64,000 nt of DNA from Varibaculum timonense_A (lineage in GTDB: Bacteria; Actinomycetota; Actinomycetes; Actinomycetales; Actinomycetaceae): NCBI RefSeq assembly GCF_027694345.1, contig NZ_JAQEVU010000006.1:158298-222297 (forward strand). Direction: 5' to 3'. The notes under the pieces were generated by a model, which saw only the letters and a program-made list of their open reading frames with translations, was not told the DNA's origin and made no database searches. Shown here piece after piece: positions 50,916 through 60,459 of this stretch (position 1 is the stretch's first letter; each line of letters begins with the position of its first letter). Both the position numbers and the translations under genes were made by a program.

Positions 50916-52880
50916 ATGTGTGGAATTTTAGGAATGGTAGGGCTAGATCCCACTAAAGATGCCGAAGAAGTGATTATGGGGGGCTTGGCTCGCCTAGAGT
51001 ATCGTGGCTACGACTCGGCGGGGATTGGGCTTTCTACCCCCGCCGGCATCGAGATTCGTAAAAAGAGTGGAAAGCTCGCTAATCTGCGGGCAGATTTGCA
51101 GGATAATCCGCTGCCTCAGGCGATTGCAGGGATTGGTCACACCCGCTGGGCTACTCACGGCGGACCGACAGATATTAATGCCCATCCGCATATTTCTTCC
51201 GATGGGCAACTCGCGCTAGTTCATAACGGCATTATCGAAAATGCCGATAATTTGCGCCGCGTCCTCGAAAAACAGGGGTTCAGTTTCGTTTCTGAAACTG
51301 ATACGGAAGTAATCGCGAACCTGCTGGCAGCGTCCTATTTAGCTGACGAGGACGCGGGTACGTCTCTGGGGGAGGGCGCAGCTGAGGTACCTGCTCCCGT
51401 CCTCGATAATGCGCAGGTTTGTGCCGAAGTGGCTGCGGGGGTGCACCGGGCGGCGGCGCGTCTTTCGAGAGCGCTTTTGGCTACGATGTCGCAGCTTAAA
51501 GGTACTTTCACGATTTTGGCGATTCACCGAAATGCCCCCGGAATGGTGGTTGCCGCACGGCGTTCCTCTCCGCTGGTAATCGGGGTAGGTAAAGATTGCA
51601 ACTACCTTGGTTCGGACGTTTTAGCTTTCACTGATTACACCAAGGAGTGCCTAGAAATTGGGCAAGATGAACTGGTAATGGTGACCGCTAATCAAGTACA
51701 GGTAGCTGACAATCGGGGACGGGCTTTAACCCCCAAACAGTTCACGGTAGATTTTTCGGTAGATCGTACTTCTAAGGGCGAGTGGGGGACGTTCATGGAA
51801 AAAGAAATCCATGAACAACCTCAGGCAGTTACTGCCACTTTGCAAGATAGAACTGATTCGCAAGGGTATCTGACGTTAGATGAGCTGCGCATTAGTCAAG
51901 ATGTGTTGCGGCAAGTAAACAAAATGGTGATTATCGCTTGCGGCACTTCTGCCTATGCTGGACAGGTTGCCCGTTATGCGATTGAGCATTGGTGTCGGAT
52001 TCCGGTAGAAGTCGAGCTGGCCAGCGAATTCCGCTACCGTGACCCGGTAGTTAATCAGCGCACCCTAGTGGTGGCGATTAGCCAGTCCGGGGAAACTATG
52101 GACACCATTATGGCGGTGCGACACGCGCGTGAACAGGGGGCGAAAGTGCTGGCGATTGTGAATACTCCCGGTTCAACTATTCCGCGCGAATCCGATGCGG
52201 TACTGCTAACCCATGCTGGCCCGGAAATCGCGGTCGCCTCCACGAAAGCGTTTACTGCCCAAATCACTGCTTGTTACCTGTTGGGACTCTATTTAGCACA
52301 GGTTCGCGGCAATAAGTATATCGATGAAATCGCAGATTACCTGGAAAAGCTATCGGAAGTTCCCCGTAAAATGCAGACGCTCCTAAACGAAATTCAGCCG
52401 GTAGTCGAGGTCGCTAAACGCTACGGCAAGGATCTGAAATCCACGATTTTCTTAGGTCGTCACGTGGGCTATCCGGTGGCTATGGAGGGGGCGCTGAAAC
52501 TTAAAGAAATCGCCTATGCACACGCGGAAGGCTTCGCTGCCGGGGAACTCAAACACGGTCCTATCGCCCTAATCGAGCCGGGGCAGTTCGTATTTGTGGT
52601 AGTTCCCACCCCACGCCGCCCCGAGCTGCACCAAAAAGTGATTTCCAACCTGCAGGAAGTACGCGCTCGCGGCGCAATCACCTTGGTAGTAGCGGAAGAG
52701 GGCGACGATAAAGTCGATAGATATGCCGACCATATTTTCCGGGTTCCTGTTACTCCTACCTTATATATGCCCTTGCTCAGCGTGATTCCTTTGCAGGTCT
52801 TTGCCTGTGAGGTGGCTAAGAGCAAGGGATACGACGTAGATCAGCCGCGTAACCTTGCTAAATCGGTGACGGTAGAATAA
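50916..52880 (+). CDS. glmS: glutamine--fructose-6-phosphate aminotransferase (isomerizing)
   Basis: A 654-residue GlmS, which makes glucosamine-6-phosphate from fructose-6-phosphate and glutamine. Cys2 (MCGILG) is the amidotransferase nucleophile; the HNGIIEN and TRWATHG blocks follow. Two SIS domains lie in the C-terminal half (ACGTSAYAG, SQSGETMDT and EIAYAHAEGFAAGELKHGP). An insertion of about 40 residues at 135-180 (DEDAGTSLGEGAAEVPAP) makes it longer than the E. coli protein. Confidence 0.97.
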   Translation: MCGILGMVGLDPTKDAEEVIMGGLARLEYRGYDSAGIGLSTPAGIEIRKKSGKLANLRADLQDNPLPQAIAGIGHTRWATHGGPTDINAHPHISSDGQLALVHNGIIENADNLRRVLEKQGFSFVSETDTEVIANLLAASYLADEDAGTSLGEGAAEVPAPVLDNAQVCAEVAAGVHRAAARLSRALLATMSQLKGTFTILAIHRNAPGMVVAARRSSPLVIGVGKDCNYLGSDVLAFTDYTKECLEIGQDELVMVTANQVQVADNRGRALTPKQFTVDFSVDRTSKGEWGTFMEKEIHEQPQAVTATLQDRTDSQGYLTLDELRISQDVLRQVNKMVIIACGTSAYAGQVARYAIEHWCRIPVEVELASEFRYRDPVVNQRTLVVAISQSGETMDTIMAVRHAREQGAKVLAIVNTPGSTIPRESDAVLLTHAGPEIAVASTKAFTAQITACYLLGLYLAQVRGNKYIDEIADYLEKLSEVPRKMQTLLNEIQPVVEVAKRYGKDLKSTIFLGRHVGYPVAMEGALKLKEIAYAHAEGFAAGELKHGPIALIEPGQFVFVVVPTPRRPELHQKVISNLQEVRARGAITLVVAEEGDDKVDRYADHIFRVPVTPTLYMPLLSVIPLQVFACEVAKSKGYDVDQPRNLAKSVTVE

Positions 52881-52903
52881 AGGTCAGGTAAAGGACGGGC
52901 AGC

Positions 52904-54529
52904 ATGATTGAGGCATTCGAGAAACAAACAGTCAGGAGGGCTGAAGCCCAGGTGGTGGCTGCGCATCCTCACGGGACTTTGATGAAAAAAGCGGCTGGCG
53001 AAGTCAGTGATACCGTTATCGAATTATTGCTTGCTCGCGGAGTAAAGGTAGCGGAAAGCCCGATTCTGGGGTTAGTCGGGGGCGGAGATAATGGCGGGGA
53101 CTGTCTGTACGCCCTGGCCTATCTGGCAAAACTAGGTTACCCTTGTCTAGCGCTGATTCTTTCCGATAAGCCGCACCTAGAAGCACTGGCAGCGGCAGAA
53201 AAAGCACAGGTAACCATCGAACGGGTGGATTTAGCTGGTAATGCCCGCCAGGTTGCGCGCCTTGCTGCTCGGCGTGCCCGCGCCGCCAAGGTATGGATTG
53301 ATGGACTGGTAGGAGCTGGGATAAACGGGAAACTACGTGAACCGTTATCGCAGGTAGTTGCGGAGCTTACCCGGATTTCTGCATCGTATCCTCGTCAGTT
53401 TTTACGGATTGCTATTGATATTCCCTCTGGTGTTTTCGCAGATGATGGTCGCCTTCCTGGGGTATGTTTGGGGGCAGATGTCACTGTAACTATGGGGGCG
53501 CTCAAGTCTGCGAGTTTACTGCCACCGGCAGCCTATGAATTTGGGCAGGTGCGCTTAGTGGATTTGGGGTTACAGCTCAGCGAACCCCGGCTTGCTCGCC
53601 TACAGGCTCGAGATGTGGGTGAGTTTTGGGCTCTGCCTCGGGCGCAAGATCACAAATATACTCGCGGGGTAGTGCAGGTGGTGGCAGGTTCGTCCTCTTT
53701 TCCCTTAACTGGGGTGATGTGTGTGGAAGGCGCGGGTCGAGCCGGAGCCGGGATGGTGCGTTATGTGGGCCCCGAGGAGGCGGCTTTCGCGATTCTTTCG
53801 CGCTTTCCCGAAGCGGTAGTAGGTGCGGGGAAGCATCAGTGTCTACTGGTGGGGCCGGGTATTGATTCAAAAGATTCTTCTCGGGTGCGCGAAGCGGTTA
53901 ATCAGGCTGTTCAAGCAGCTACCAGCGGGATTCCTTTGGTGTTGGATGCGGGAGCTATTGATTTCTATCCCGAAATTGTGGCGCAAGTTCCCGGAGGACA
54001 TCTTAGCCACCGGGCAGTACTTACCCCTCACGCGGGGGAGGCGGCGCGCCTACTTTCAGCTCTTGGCGCTGGGGGAGGACGGGGCGGGGTTACTCGCGCC
54101 GAGGTGGAGGCTTCTCCGGCTGCCTGGGCGCAGTTCTTAGCTGATAAAACCCAGGCTACGGTGCTGCTTAAAGGGGCGGTAACTCTGATTGCCAGCGCTA
54201 ATGAAACTATGTTTAGTCAGGCGGGAGCCCCGCCTTGGGCGGGTACGGCGGGCTCGGGGGATGTGCTTGCGGGGATAGTTGCCTCTGTTTTGGCTCAGCA
54301 TCAAGCCCGCGCGGAACAGTCTGGTCATCATATGTCTGCTTCTCAGGTTGCTTTTGCGGTTGCCTCTGCTGCTTGGGTGCACGCGATGGCGGCGCGAAAT
54401 GCGGCGGGGCTTTCCCTATCAGAGGAGCCGGAGGCTAAGGGTTTAACTGCTCTGGGGACGCCGATTGTGGCTAGCGATATTGCTAGGGCGATTCCGCAGG
54501 CGATTGCTTGGGCGCTGGCCAGGATTTAG
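52904..54529 (+). CDS. nnr: bifunctional NAD(P)HX epimerase / ADP-dependent NAD(P)HX dehydratase
   Basis: A 541-residue fusion that repairs damaged hydrated NAD(P)H. The N-terminal YjeF_N epimerase (about 1-225) has VGGGDNGGDCLYAL and the VDGLVGAG-type loop (WIDGLVGAGINGKL). The C-terminal ribokinase-fold dehydratase (about 235-541) has LTPHAGEAARLL and the catalytic GTAGSGDVLAGIVA. It lies 23 bases after glmS and just before alr, the usual actinobacterial arrangement. The holo-ACP synthase gene sometimes found here is absent. Confidence 0.93.
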   Translation: MIEAFEKQTVRRAEAQVVAAHPHGTLMKKAAGEVSDTVIELLLARGVKVAESPILGLVGGGDNGGDCLYALAYLAKLGYPCLALILSDKPHLEALAAAEKAQVTIERVDLAGNARQVARLAARRARAAKVWIDGLVGAGINGKLREPLSQVVAELTRISASYPRQFLRIAIDIPSGVFADDGRLPGVCLGADVTVTMGALKSASLLPPAAYEFGQVRLVDLGLQLSEPRLARLQARDVGEFWALPRAQDHKYTRGVVQVVAGSSSFPLTGVMCVEGAGRAGAGMVRYVGPEEAAFAILSRFPEAVVGAGKHQCLLVGPGIDSKDSSRVREAVNQAVQAATSGIPLVLDAGAIDFYPEIVAQVPGGHLSHRAVLTPHAGEAARLLSALGAGGGRGGVTRAEVEASPAAWAQFLADKTQATVLLKGAVTLIASANETMFSQAGAPPWAGTAGSGDVLAGIVASVLAQHQARAEQSGHHMSASQVAFAVASAAWVHAMAARNAAGLSLSEEPEAKGLTALGTPIVASDIARAIPQAIAWALARI

Positions 54530-54541
54530 GGCGGTATAGTC

Positions 54542-55705
54542 ATGGTCATGGGTACTGATTTTCCGGCGCGCGCAGTTATTGACCTGTCGGCACTGGAAAA
54601 AAACCTAAATCAGCTGCGCAAATGTGACTCTAATGTTTCGGCAATGGCAATTGTGAAAGCCAATGCCTATGGGCATGGAGGGGTGCAGATTGCTCGCGCC
54701 GCCTTGGAGTTCGGGGTGAAATGGTTCGGGGTGGCGCAACTGGCGGAAGCTATCGAGTTGCGAGCAGGTCTTACTGGTTTTCCACAAGCCCGTATTTTTA
54801 CTTGGATTTTCAGTCCGGACGCGGATTTAGAAACCGCAATCAAAGCTGATTTGGATATTGCAGTATCAAATCCTGAAACTTTACTCCGTCTTGTCAGTGT
54901 TGCTCGTGCGGTAGGTAAAACAGCGCGTGTTCATTTAACGATTGATACCGGGATGGGGCGTGAGGGCGCGCTGCCCGATAAGCTATCTCCCTTGCTGTCG
55001 GCGGCGCAGCTCGCCAGTGACGAGGGAACGGTAGAGATTGTCGGAATCTGGTCGCATTTGGCGCGTGCAGATGAGGTCGGGGCTGGGCAAGATGCTACTT
55101 TAAGGCAGCTTTCGCGTTTTGGGCAATCGTGTAAAGCTGCGGAGCAGCGTGGATTTACCCGGCTGATTCGTCACCTTTCGGCTTCTTCGGGACTGCTGTG
55201 GTATCCACAGGCACATTTTGACCTGGCGCGGTATGGAATCGCCATGTATGGTCTCACTCCGAATCCGGCACGGGCGACTACCGCCAGTTTGCAGCTCACC
55301 CCAATTATGCGTTTGGAAGCTGACCTTATCAGCGTAAAGAGAATCCCAGCTGGTCACCCGGTTTCCTATGGGGGAACTTGGGTAGCCCCTCGCGATACCT
55401 ATATCGGGATTGTGCCGCTGGGATATGCGGATGGAATTGACCGCCATGCCTCCGGAAAAATCTGGGTCGCCGCCAATGGGCAGAAATATCCGCAGGTAGG
55501 TCGGATTTGCATGGATCAGTTTATGGTGGATTTAGGTAACACTCCGGATGGGCAGCCACCATTAAATCCGGGAGAAACCGTACGGCTTTGGGGGGACGGC
55601 TCTCAGGGGGAGCCTACCGCCGACGATTGGGCTGGGGCTGCCGACACCATAAACTATACGATTGTTACTGCCCTTAATTCCCGGGTGCCGCGAATTTATA
55701 TTTAG
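54542..55705 (+). CDS. alr: alanine racemase
   Basis: A 387-residue PLP enzyme making D-alanine for peptidoglycan. The PLP lysine lies in AIVKANAYGHG (about 39), and the catalytic tyrosine region is GYADGIDRHAS with the RICMDQFMVDLG block. The first ATG (54542) and a second at 54548 are both possible. It is 12 bases after nnr and 8 before tsaE, in one operon. Confidence 0.96.
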   Translation: MVMGTDFPARAVIDLSALEKNLNQLRKCDSNVSAMAIVKANAYGHGGVQIARAALEFGVKWFGVAQLAEAIELRAGLTGFPQARIFTWIFSPDADLETAIKADLDIAVSNPETLLRLVSVARAVGKTARVHLTIDTGMGREGALPDKLSPLLSAAQLASDEGTVEIVGIWSHLARADEVGAGQDATLRQLSRFGQSCKAAEQRGFTRLIRHLSASSGLLWYPQAHFDLARYGIAMYGLTPNPARATTASLQLTPIMRLEADLISVKRIPAGHPVSYGGTWVAPRDTYIGIVPLGYADGIDRHASGKIWVAANGQKYPQVGRICMDQFMVDLGNTPDGQPPLNPGETVRLWGDGSQGEPTADDWAGAADTINYTIVTALNSRVPRIYI

Positions 55706-55713
55706 GAGGAAGC

Positions 55714-56241
55714 GTGCCTTTTACTATCAGAGTCAATTCACCTGATTCAACGCGCGCAGTCGGAGAGCTATTAGCCAAGCAGCTTCGGCGCGGTGATTTA
55801 GTGATGCTTTCGGGAGGTCTGGGAGCTGGTAAAACTACTTTTACTCAGGGGATTGGTGCTGGTTTGCAGGTTAAAGGGCGGATTTCGTCCCCTACTTTTA
55901 TTGTGGCGCGGGTGCACCCGTCCCTGGTGGGTGGGGCTGATTTGATTCATGCCGATGCCTATCGAATCAAGGATTTGACCGATTTGGAGACTCTCGATTT
56001 AGATTCAACTTTGGACGAAGCGATTACGGTTATCGAATGGGGAGAGGGTAAAACCGAGCAGCTGTCGGGTTCTCGGCTGGAGATTACAATTAACCGACAA
56101 CAGGGAGGGAGCGCTACCAGTGATAATGGCGTGATTGACCTCGCGGAAATGGATGATGGTAAACGAGATATCACTATCAGATCTGTTGGTGAGCGGTGGC
56201 AAGAAACTGATTGGGAACAGGTGTTTTACCAGTTTATTTAA
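55714..56241 (+). CDS. tsaE: tRNA threonylcarbamoyladenosine biosynthesis protein TsaE
   Basis: A 175-residue P-loop ATPase (GGLGAGKTTFTQGIG) needed for the t6A modification of ANN-decoding tRNAs. The PTFIVAR and HADAYR blocks are typical. It starts with a GTG after AGGAGGAAGC. tsaB follows; tsaD, the catalytic partner that often accompanies tsaB-rimI, is not in this cluster. Confidence 0.95.
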   Translation: MPFTIRVNSPDSTRAVGELLAKQLRRGDLVMLSGGLGAGKTTFTQGIGAGLQVKGRISSPTFIVARVHPSLVGGADLIHADAYRIKDLTDLETLDLDSTLDEAITVIEWGEGKTEQLSGSRLEITINRQQGGSATSDNGVIDLAEMDDGKRDITIRSVGERWQETDWEQVFYQFI

Positions 56242-56266
56242 GGGTTAAGAAAAGTAGGTTAGAAAT

Positions 56267-56962
56267 ATGCGGATATTGTGTATTGATACTTCATTGGGGG
56301 CTTCGGTTGCACTTTGGGATGACTGTTCGCCTACTCCGCTTTTGGCTTCCCGTTCTAGTGCTGACTCGCGTTCTCATGCAGAGCATCTATCTGACCTGGT
56401 CAGTCAGGTTATACAGGAGGCTTGTGGGTGCGCCCTCGCGAAAGCCGGTATTGAGGCGGTGGCGGTAGGACGCGGCCCAGCTCCTTTTACCGGGTTGCGT
56501 TCTGGATTAGTAACTGCCCGCACGATTGGTTTTGCGCTGGGAATTCCGGTGATTGGTATTAGTTCGCTGGATGCGCTTGCGCGAGCGGTTTTAGATTTGG
56601 TGTCGCCAGACAAAGAGGTCTTAGTGGCTACTGATGCGCGTCGTAAAGAGGTTTATTGCGCCCAGTATCGCGCGGATGGACCGGATGATGTTTGCCTACT
56701 TTGGGGACCAGAAGTGGGTTCAGCCAGTGATTTTGCTAATCGGGCAGCTAAGCCAGGTTTGATTGTGGCTGGCGCGGGTGCGAATCTTTATCCGCAAGAT
56801 TTACCTCCGGAATCAGGACTGCCTACCCAGGTGGAGGCAGCGGTCTTGGGTCGCATTGCCAAAGTTCGTCTTAATCGGGTTTTACCTGCAGATTTATTGG
56901 AAACAGTTTCTCCGCTGTATTTGCGCCGACCGGATGTGCAGCCTCCTAGCCAGGTAAAATAG
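56267..56962 (+). CDS. tsaB: tRNA threonylcarbamoyladenosine biosynthesis protein TsaB
   Basis: A 231-residue protein, the partner that holds TsaD in the t6A complex. ILCIDTSLGASVALW at the N-terminus, GRGPAPFTGLRSGLVTARTIGFALGIPVIGISSLDAL and the VATDARRKEVYCAQY segment are diagnostic. It lies 25 bases after tsaE and 4 bases before rimI. Confidence 0.95.
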   Translation: MRILCIDTSLGASVALWDDCSPTPLLASRSSADSRSHAEHLSDLVSQVIQEACGCALAKAGIEAVAVGRGPAPFTGLRSGLVTARTIGFALGIPVIGISSLDALARAVLDLVSPDKEVLVATDARRKEVYCAQYRADGPDDVCLLWGPEVGSASDFANRAAKPGLIVAGAGANLYPQDLPPESGLPTQVEAAVLGRIAKVRLNRVLPADLLETVSPLYLRRPDVQPPSQVK

Positions 56963-56966
56963 CTTC

Positions 56967-57452
56967 GTGACTCGTTGCGTTCCTTTAAGTGTCGAGGACG
57001 TGCCTGCGCTGCTTGCCCTGGAGCGCTCTTGTTTTGGGGGACAGGCTTTTAATGACACGCAGCTGCGGCAATTGCTATCTGCCCGTTATGGGGTAGCTAT
57101 TGGGATTTGGGAGGATTCTCTTTTGCTGGGGGCAGCATTGCTGGAGGTCCTGGTTCCGGAATCTGAGCTACATTCCCTGGCGGTGCTACCCGGAAAACGT
57201 CGCCAAGGGCTAGGAGCCGTCCTCTTAAAATCTGCCCTGAGCGTGGCTCGGAGGCGGGGAGCAACTGAAATGTTTCTGGAAGTGCGTCGCTCTAACCAGG
57301 CGGCGATCGTACTTTATGAACGCGCCGGTTTTGCATCCTTGAGTGTGCGCCGGGGATATTATTCCCATCCCCGCGAAGATGCTTTGGTAATGCAAAAACG
57401 CCTGGCACGTCCTTCTCCTGGGCCTATTGGGACGGAGGTGACCTCCCCTTAA
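56967..57452 (+). CDS. rimI: ribosomal-protein-alanine N-acetyltransferase (GNAT family)
   Basis: A 161-residue GNAT acetyltransferase. The acetyl-CoA loop reads LHSLAVLPGKRRQGLGAVLLKSAL (about 72-95), followed by MFLEVRRSNQAAIVLYERAGFASLSVRRGYYS, which is the RimI-type C-terminal part. It starts with a GTG four bases after tsaB. Position and motifs support RimI, although the protein it acetylates is not known. Confidence 0.88.
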   Translation: MTRCVPLSVEDVPALLALERSCFGGQAFNDTQLRQLLSARYGVAIGIWEDSLLLGAALLEVLVPESELHSLAVLPGKRRQGLGAVLLKSALSVARRRGATEMFLEVRRSNQAAIVLYERAGFASLSVRRGYYSHPREDALVMQKRLARPSPGPIGTEVTSP

Positions 57453-57514
57453 CCTTGGGTGGAAGGTATTTTGAAACTTTACGCTTTCCCAATTGCAACA
57501 CAATTATCTGATTC

Positions 57515-57541
57515 TTTTTTGGAAAGAGAGCTCTTTTTTCC
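57515..57541. terminator. possible terminator after rimI
   Basis: GGAAAGAGAG directly abuts CTCTTTTTTCC (57521-57541), an imperfect palindrome in an AT-rich segment with T-runs on both sides. It could terminate the alr-rimI operon, but the stem is weak. Confidence 0.35.
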
Positions 57542-57689
57542 TAAATGTTTTCGGTTTCCTCTCCTGAATTAGTAGATTAAAGAAGCAGGTAAAACCGGTT
57601 TTAGTGTTTTTTATTTCTGAATGGGTTTCCTTAGTCGTCTGCGTATAGACCCTAATTCCTAGGTGAGTCCAAACCGGTGAGTTAGCCTA

Positions 57690-58454
57690 TTGACCGTGGC
57701 CAATACAAAAGAAATTCAGAAGAAGCGAAGCTGGAACACCCTGGTCTTCGCGAAACAGTGCATGGCCGTTACCGGCGTATTTTTTGTGCTGTTTGTGTTA
57801 ATGCATTCCTACGGCAACTTGAAGATTCTGGCGGGTGCTGATGCCTATAACGGCTATGCCCACCACTTGCGGGTCTTCGGTGCCCCTATCCTGCCTTATG
57901 AAGGCTTGCTTTGGATTCTGCGCGTACTGCTACTTGCTTGCGTCGTTATCCATATGGTATGCGCCTTCCACCTGTGGCATCGCGCCAGCAAGGGACGAGG
58001 CTCTCAGAAGTACGCAGTCAAACAGAACGTGGTGAACAACTACGCGACTCGAACTGTGCGTGTCGGCTCCGTGTTACTAGCACTGTTCATCTTCTTCCAT
58101 ATCTTCCACTTCACCACGAAGTGGGTACAGATTGGCGCAGGGGAAGCCTATAGCTCTGCTACCTGCAAGGTTGGCGAAGAAATGATTCCGGTAGCTCCTT
58201 GGAACATGATGGTTACTACTTTCTCGCCAGCTAACTGGTGGACCTTGATTATTTACCTGGGTGCGGTAGCTATTGTGTCTTTGCACGTGGGACACGGCGT
58301 ATGGTCTGCTCTGCAAACTATGGGTTGGATTCGGGAGAATACGCATCAAGCAACTGTTTATATTTCTGGAATTGTGGGGCTATTGCTGTTCGCCATGTTC
58401 GCTATTCCGCCGCTTTATTTGGTAATCACCAACCCCGCTCCAGTGGTGTGTTAG
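57690..58454 (+). CDS. sdhC: succinate dehydrogenase cytochrome b subunit
   Basis: A 254-residue membrane anchor with five hydrophobic helices and several conserved histidines (VLMHSYGNLK, VVIHMVCAFHLWHRA, FHIFHFTTKW, SLHVGHGVW) that ligate two b hemes, as in B. subtilis-type enzymes. There is no separate sdhD, consistent with the three-subunit enzyme. The start is either the TTG at 57690 or the GTG at 57696. sdhA follows closely. Confidence 0.93.
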   Translation: MTVANTKEIQKKRSWNTLVFAKQCMAVTGVFFVLFVLMHSYGNLKILAGADAYNGYAHHLRVFGAPILPYEGLLWILRVLLLACVVIHMVCAFHLWHRASKGRGSQKYAVKQNVVNNYATRTVRVGSVLLALFIFFHIFHFTTKWVQIGAGEAYSSATCKVGEEMIPVAPWNMMVTTFSPANWWTLIIYLGAVAIVSLHVGHGVWSALQTMGWIRENTHQATVYISGIVGLLLFAMFAIPPLYLVITNPAPVVC

Positions 58455-58473
58455 TTAGGGAAGGATGCGTAAG

Positions 58474-60459
58474 ATGACTACACAAGAAAACCTAGTTGAT
58501 GGTCTATATTCTGTTGGCGAGCCAATCGCTGACCAGAAAGCCCCGCTAGATGTACCGATTGAAAACTGCTGGAAGCAACGCAAATTTAATGCTGCTCTGG
58601 TTAATCCGGCTAACCGCCGCAAAATCAAGATTATCGTGGTAGGCACTGGTCTGGCCGGGGGCGCCGCTGCCGCTTCGCTAGGCGAAATGGGCTATCACGT
58701 TGATGCGTTCTTCTATCAGGATTCTGCTCGCCGGGCGCACTCAATTGCTGCCCAGGGTGGGATTAACGCGGCAAAGAATTATCGCAACGATAACGACTCG
58801 GATTACCGTCTGTTCTATGACACGGTTAAGGGCGGGGACTACCGGGCTCGGGAAACTAACGTTTACCGCCTGGCCGAGGTTAGCGCTAACATTATTGACC
58901 AGTGTGTAGCGCAGGGTGTGCCTTTTGCTCGCGAATATGGCGGTCTGCTAGATAACCGTTCTTTCGGTGGGGTGCAGGTATCGCGTACGTTTTATGCGCG
59001 GGGTCAGACGGGTCAGCAGCTTCTAATCGGTGCCTACCAGGCGTTGCAGCGTCAGGTTAATGCCGGAACTGTGGTTCCTCATTCCCGTCACGAAATGGTC
59101 GAACTGATTGTTTCTGATGGTAGGGCGCGCGGGATTGTGGCTCGCGATATGGAAACTGGTGAACTGGAAACTTTCACTGCCTCAATTGTTATTTTAGCTA
59201 CCGGTGGTTATGGGAATGTTTTCTTCTTGTCCACTAACGCTATGGGGTGTAACGGTACTGCTGCTTGGCGTGCTTACCGCAAGGGCGCTTATTTTGCTAA
59301 CCCTTGCTACACCCAGATTCATCCGACTTGTATTCCGCAGCACGGTGACCAGCAATCTAAACTCACTTTGATGAGTGAATCCTTGCGTAACGATGGACGT
59401 ATTTGGGTTCCCAAGAAGAAAGAGGATTGCAAGAAAGACCCGCGGGAAATCCCGGAAGAAGATCGTGACTACTACTTAGAGCGTATCTATCCCTCTTTCG
59501 GTAACTTGGTTCCGCGTGATATTGCTTCGCGGCAAGCCAAGAATATGTGCGATGAGGGTCGCGGGGTAGGCCCCGAGATTGACGGCGTGGCGCGCGGGGT
59601 CTATTTGGATTTCGCGGATGCGATTAAGCGTATGGGCAAGGCTGCGGTTTCTGCCAAGTACGGCAACCTGTTTGATATGTACAAGCGGATTACCGATGAT
59701 GATCCTTACGAGGTTCCGATGCGGATTTATCCGGCGGTGCACTACACCATGGGTGGGGTTTGGGTTGATTATGACCTTCAGACCACTATCCCGGGTCTAT
59801 ATGTGGGCGGGGAAGCTAACTTCTCTGATCACGGTGCTAACCGTCTGGGTGCGTCTGCTTTGATGCAGGGACTATCTGATGGTTATTTCGTGTTGCCAAA
59901 CACGGTTAATGACTATCTGGCACATACTTTGGCCTGGGAAGATCTTCCGCAAGATCATCCTGATGTGGTAGCTGCTAAAGCCCAGGCGCAAGAGCGCATT
60001 GACCGCTTGATGGCCATTGATGGTACCCGCTCGGTGGATTCTATTCACAAGGAACTTGGTCAGATTATGTGGGAATACTGCGGTATGGCTCGCGACCGTG
60101 AGGGTCTGAAGAAAGCTATTGGTTTGATTCGGAATCTGCGTAAAGAGTTCTGGACTAACGTTCGTATCCCAGGTAAGTCCCAAGGTGAGATGAATCAGTC
60201 GCTGGAGCGTGCTGGTCGTCTGGCTGATTTCTTGGAACTTGGCGAATTGATGTGTATTGACGCTTTGCATCGTGAAGAGTCTTGTGGCGGGCATTTCCGC
60301 ACCGAGCATCAAACTGCCGAGGGTGAAGCTATGCGTGACGATGAAAACTTCATGTACGTGGGTGCTTGGGAATGGAAAGGGGAGGATCAGCCTCCTGTCC
60401 TACACAAGGAAGATTTGATTTACAACAATATCGAGGTTAAGACAAGGAGCTACAAGTGA
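58474..60459 (+). CDS. sdhA: succinate dehydrogenase flavoprotein subunit
   Basis: About 661 residues. The FAD-binding motif GTGLAGGAAAASLGEMGY (about 53-70) is near the N-terminus, and HSIAAQGGINAAKNY carries the His for covalent FAD. The active site includes ARGQTGQQLLIGAYQAL and HYTMGG; the C-terminal block is KEFWTNVRIPG. A longer start at 58465 would leave no spacing from GGGAAGG, so the ATG at 58474 is preferred. It oxidises succinate to fumarate, or may run in reverse as fumarate reductase. Confidence 0.96.
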   Translation: MTTQENLVDGLYSVGEPIADQKAPLDVPIENCWKQRKFNAALVNPANRRKIKIIVVGTGLAGGAAAASLGEMGYHVDAFFYQDSARRAHSIAAQGGINAAKNYRNDNDSDYRLFYDTVKGGDYRARETNVYRLAEVSANIIDQCVAQGVPFAREYGGLLDNRSFGGVQVSRTFYARGQTGQQLLIGAYQALQRQVNAGTVVPHSRHEMVELIVSDGRARGIVARDMETGELETFTASIVILATGGYGNVFFLSTNAMGCNGTAAWRAYRKGAYFANPCYTQIHPTCIPQHGDQQSKLTLMSESLRNDGRIWVPKKKEDCKKDPREIPEEDRDYYLERIYPSFGNLVPRDIASRQAKNMCDEGRGVGPEIDGVARGVYLDFADAIKRMGKAAVSAKYGNLFDMYKRITDDDPYEVPMRIYPAVHYTMGGVWVDYDLQTTIPGLYVGGEANFSDHGANRLGASALMQGLSDGYFVLPNTVNDYLAHTLAWEDLPQDHPDVVAAKAQAQERIDRLMAIDGTRSVDSIHKELGQIMWEYCGMARDREGLKKAIGLIRNLRKEFWTNVRIPGKSQGEMNQSLERAGRLADFLELGELMCIDALHREESCGGHFRTEHQTAEGEAMRDDENFMYVGAWEWKGEDQPPVLHKEDLIYNNIEVKTRSYK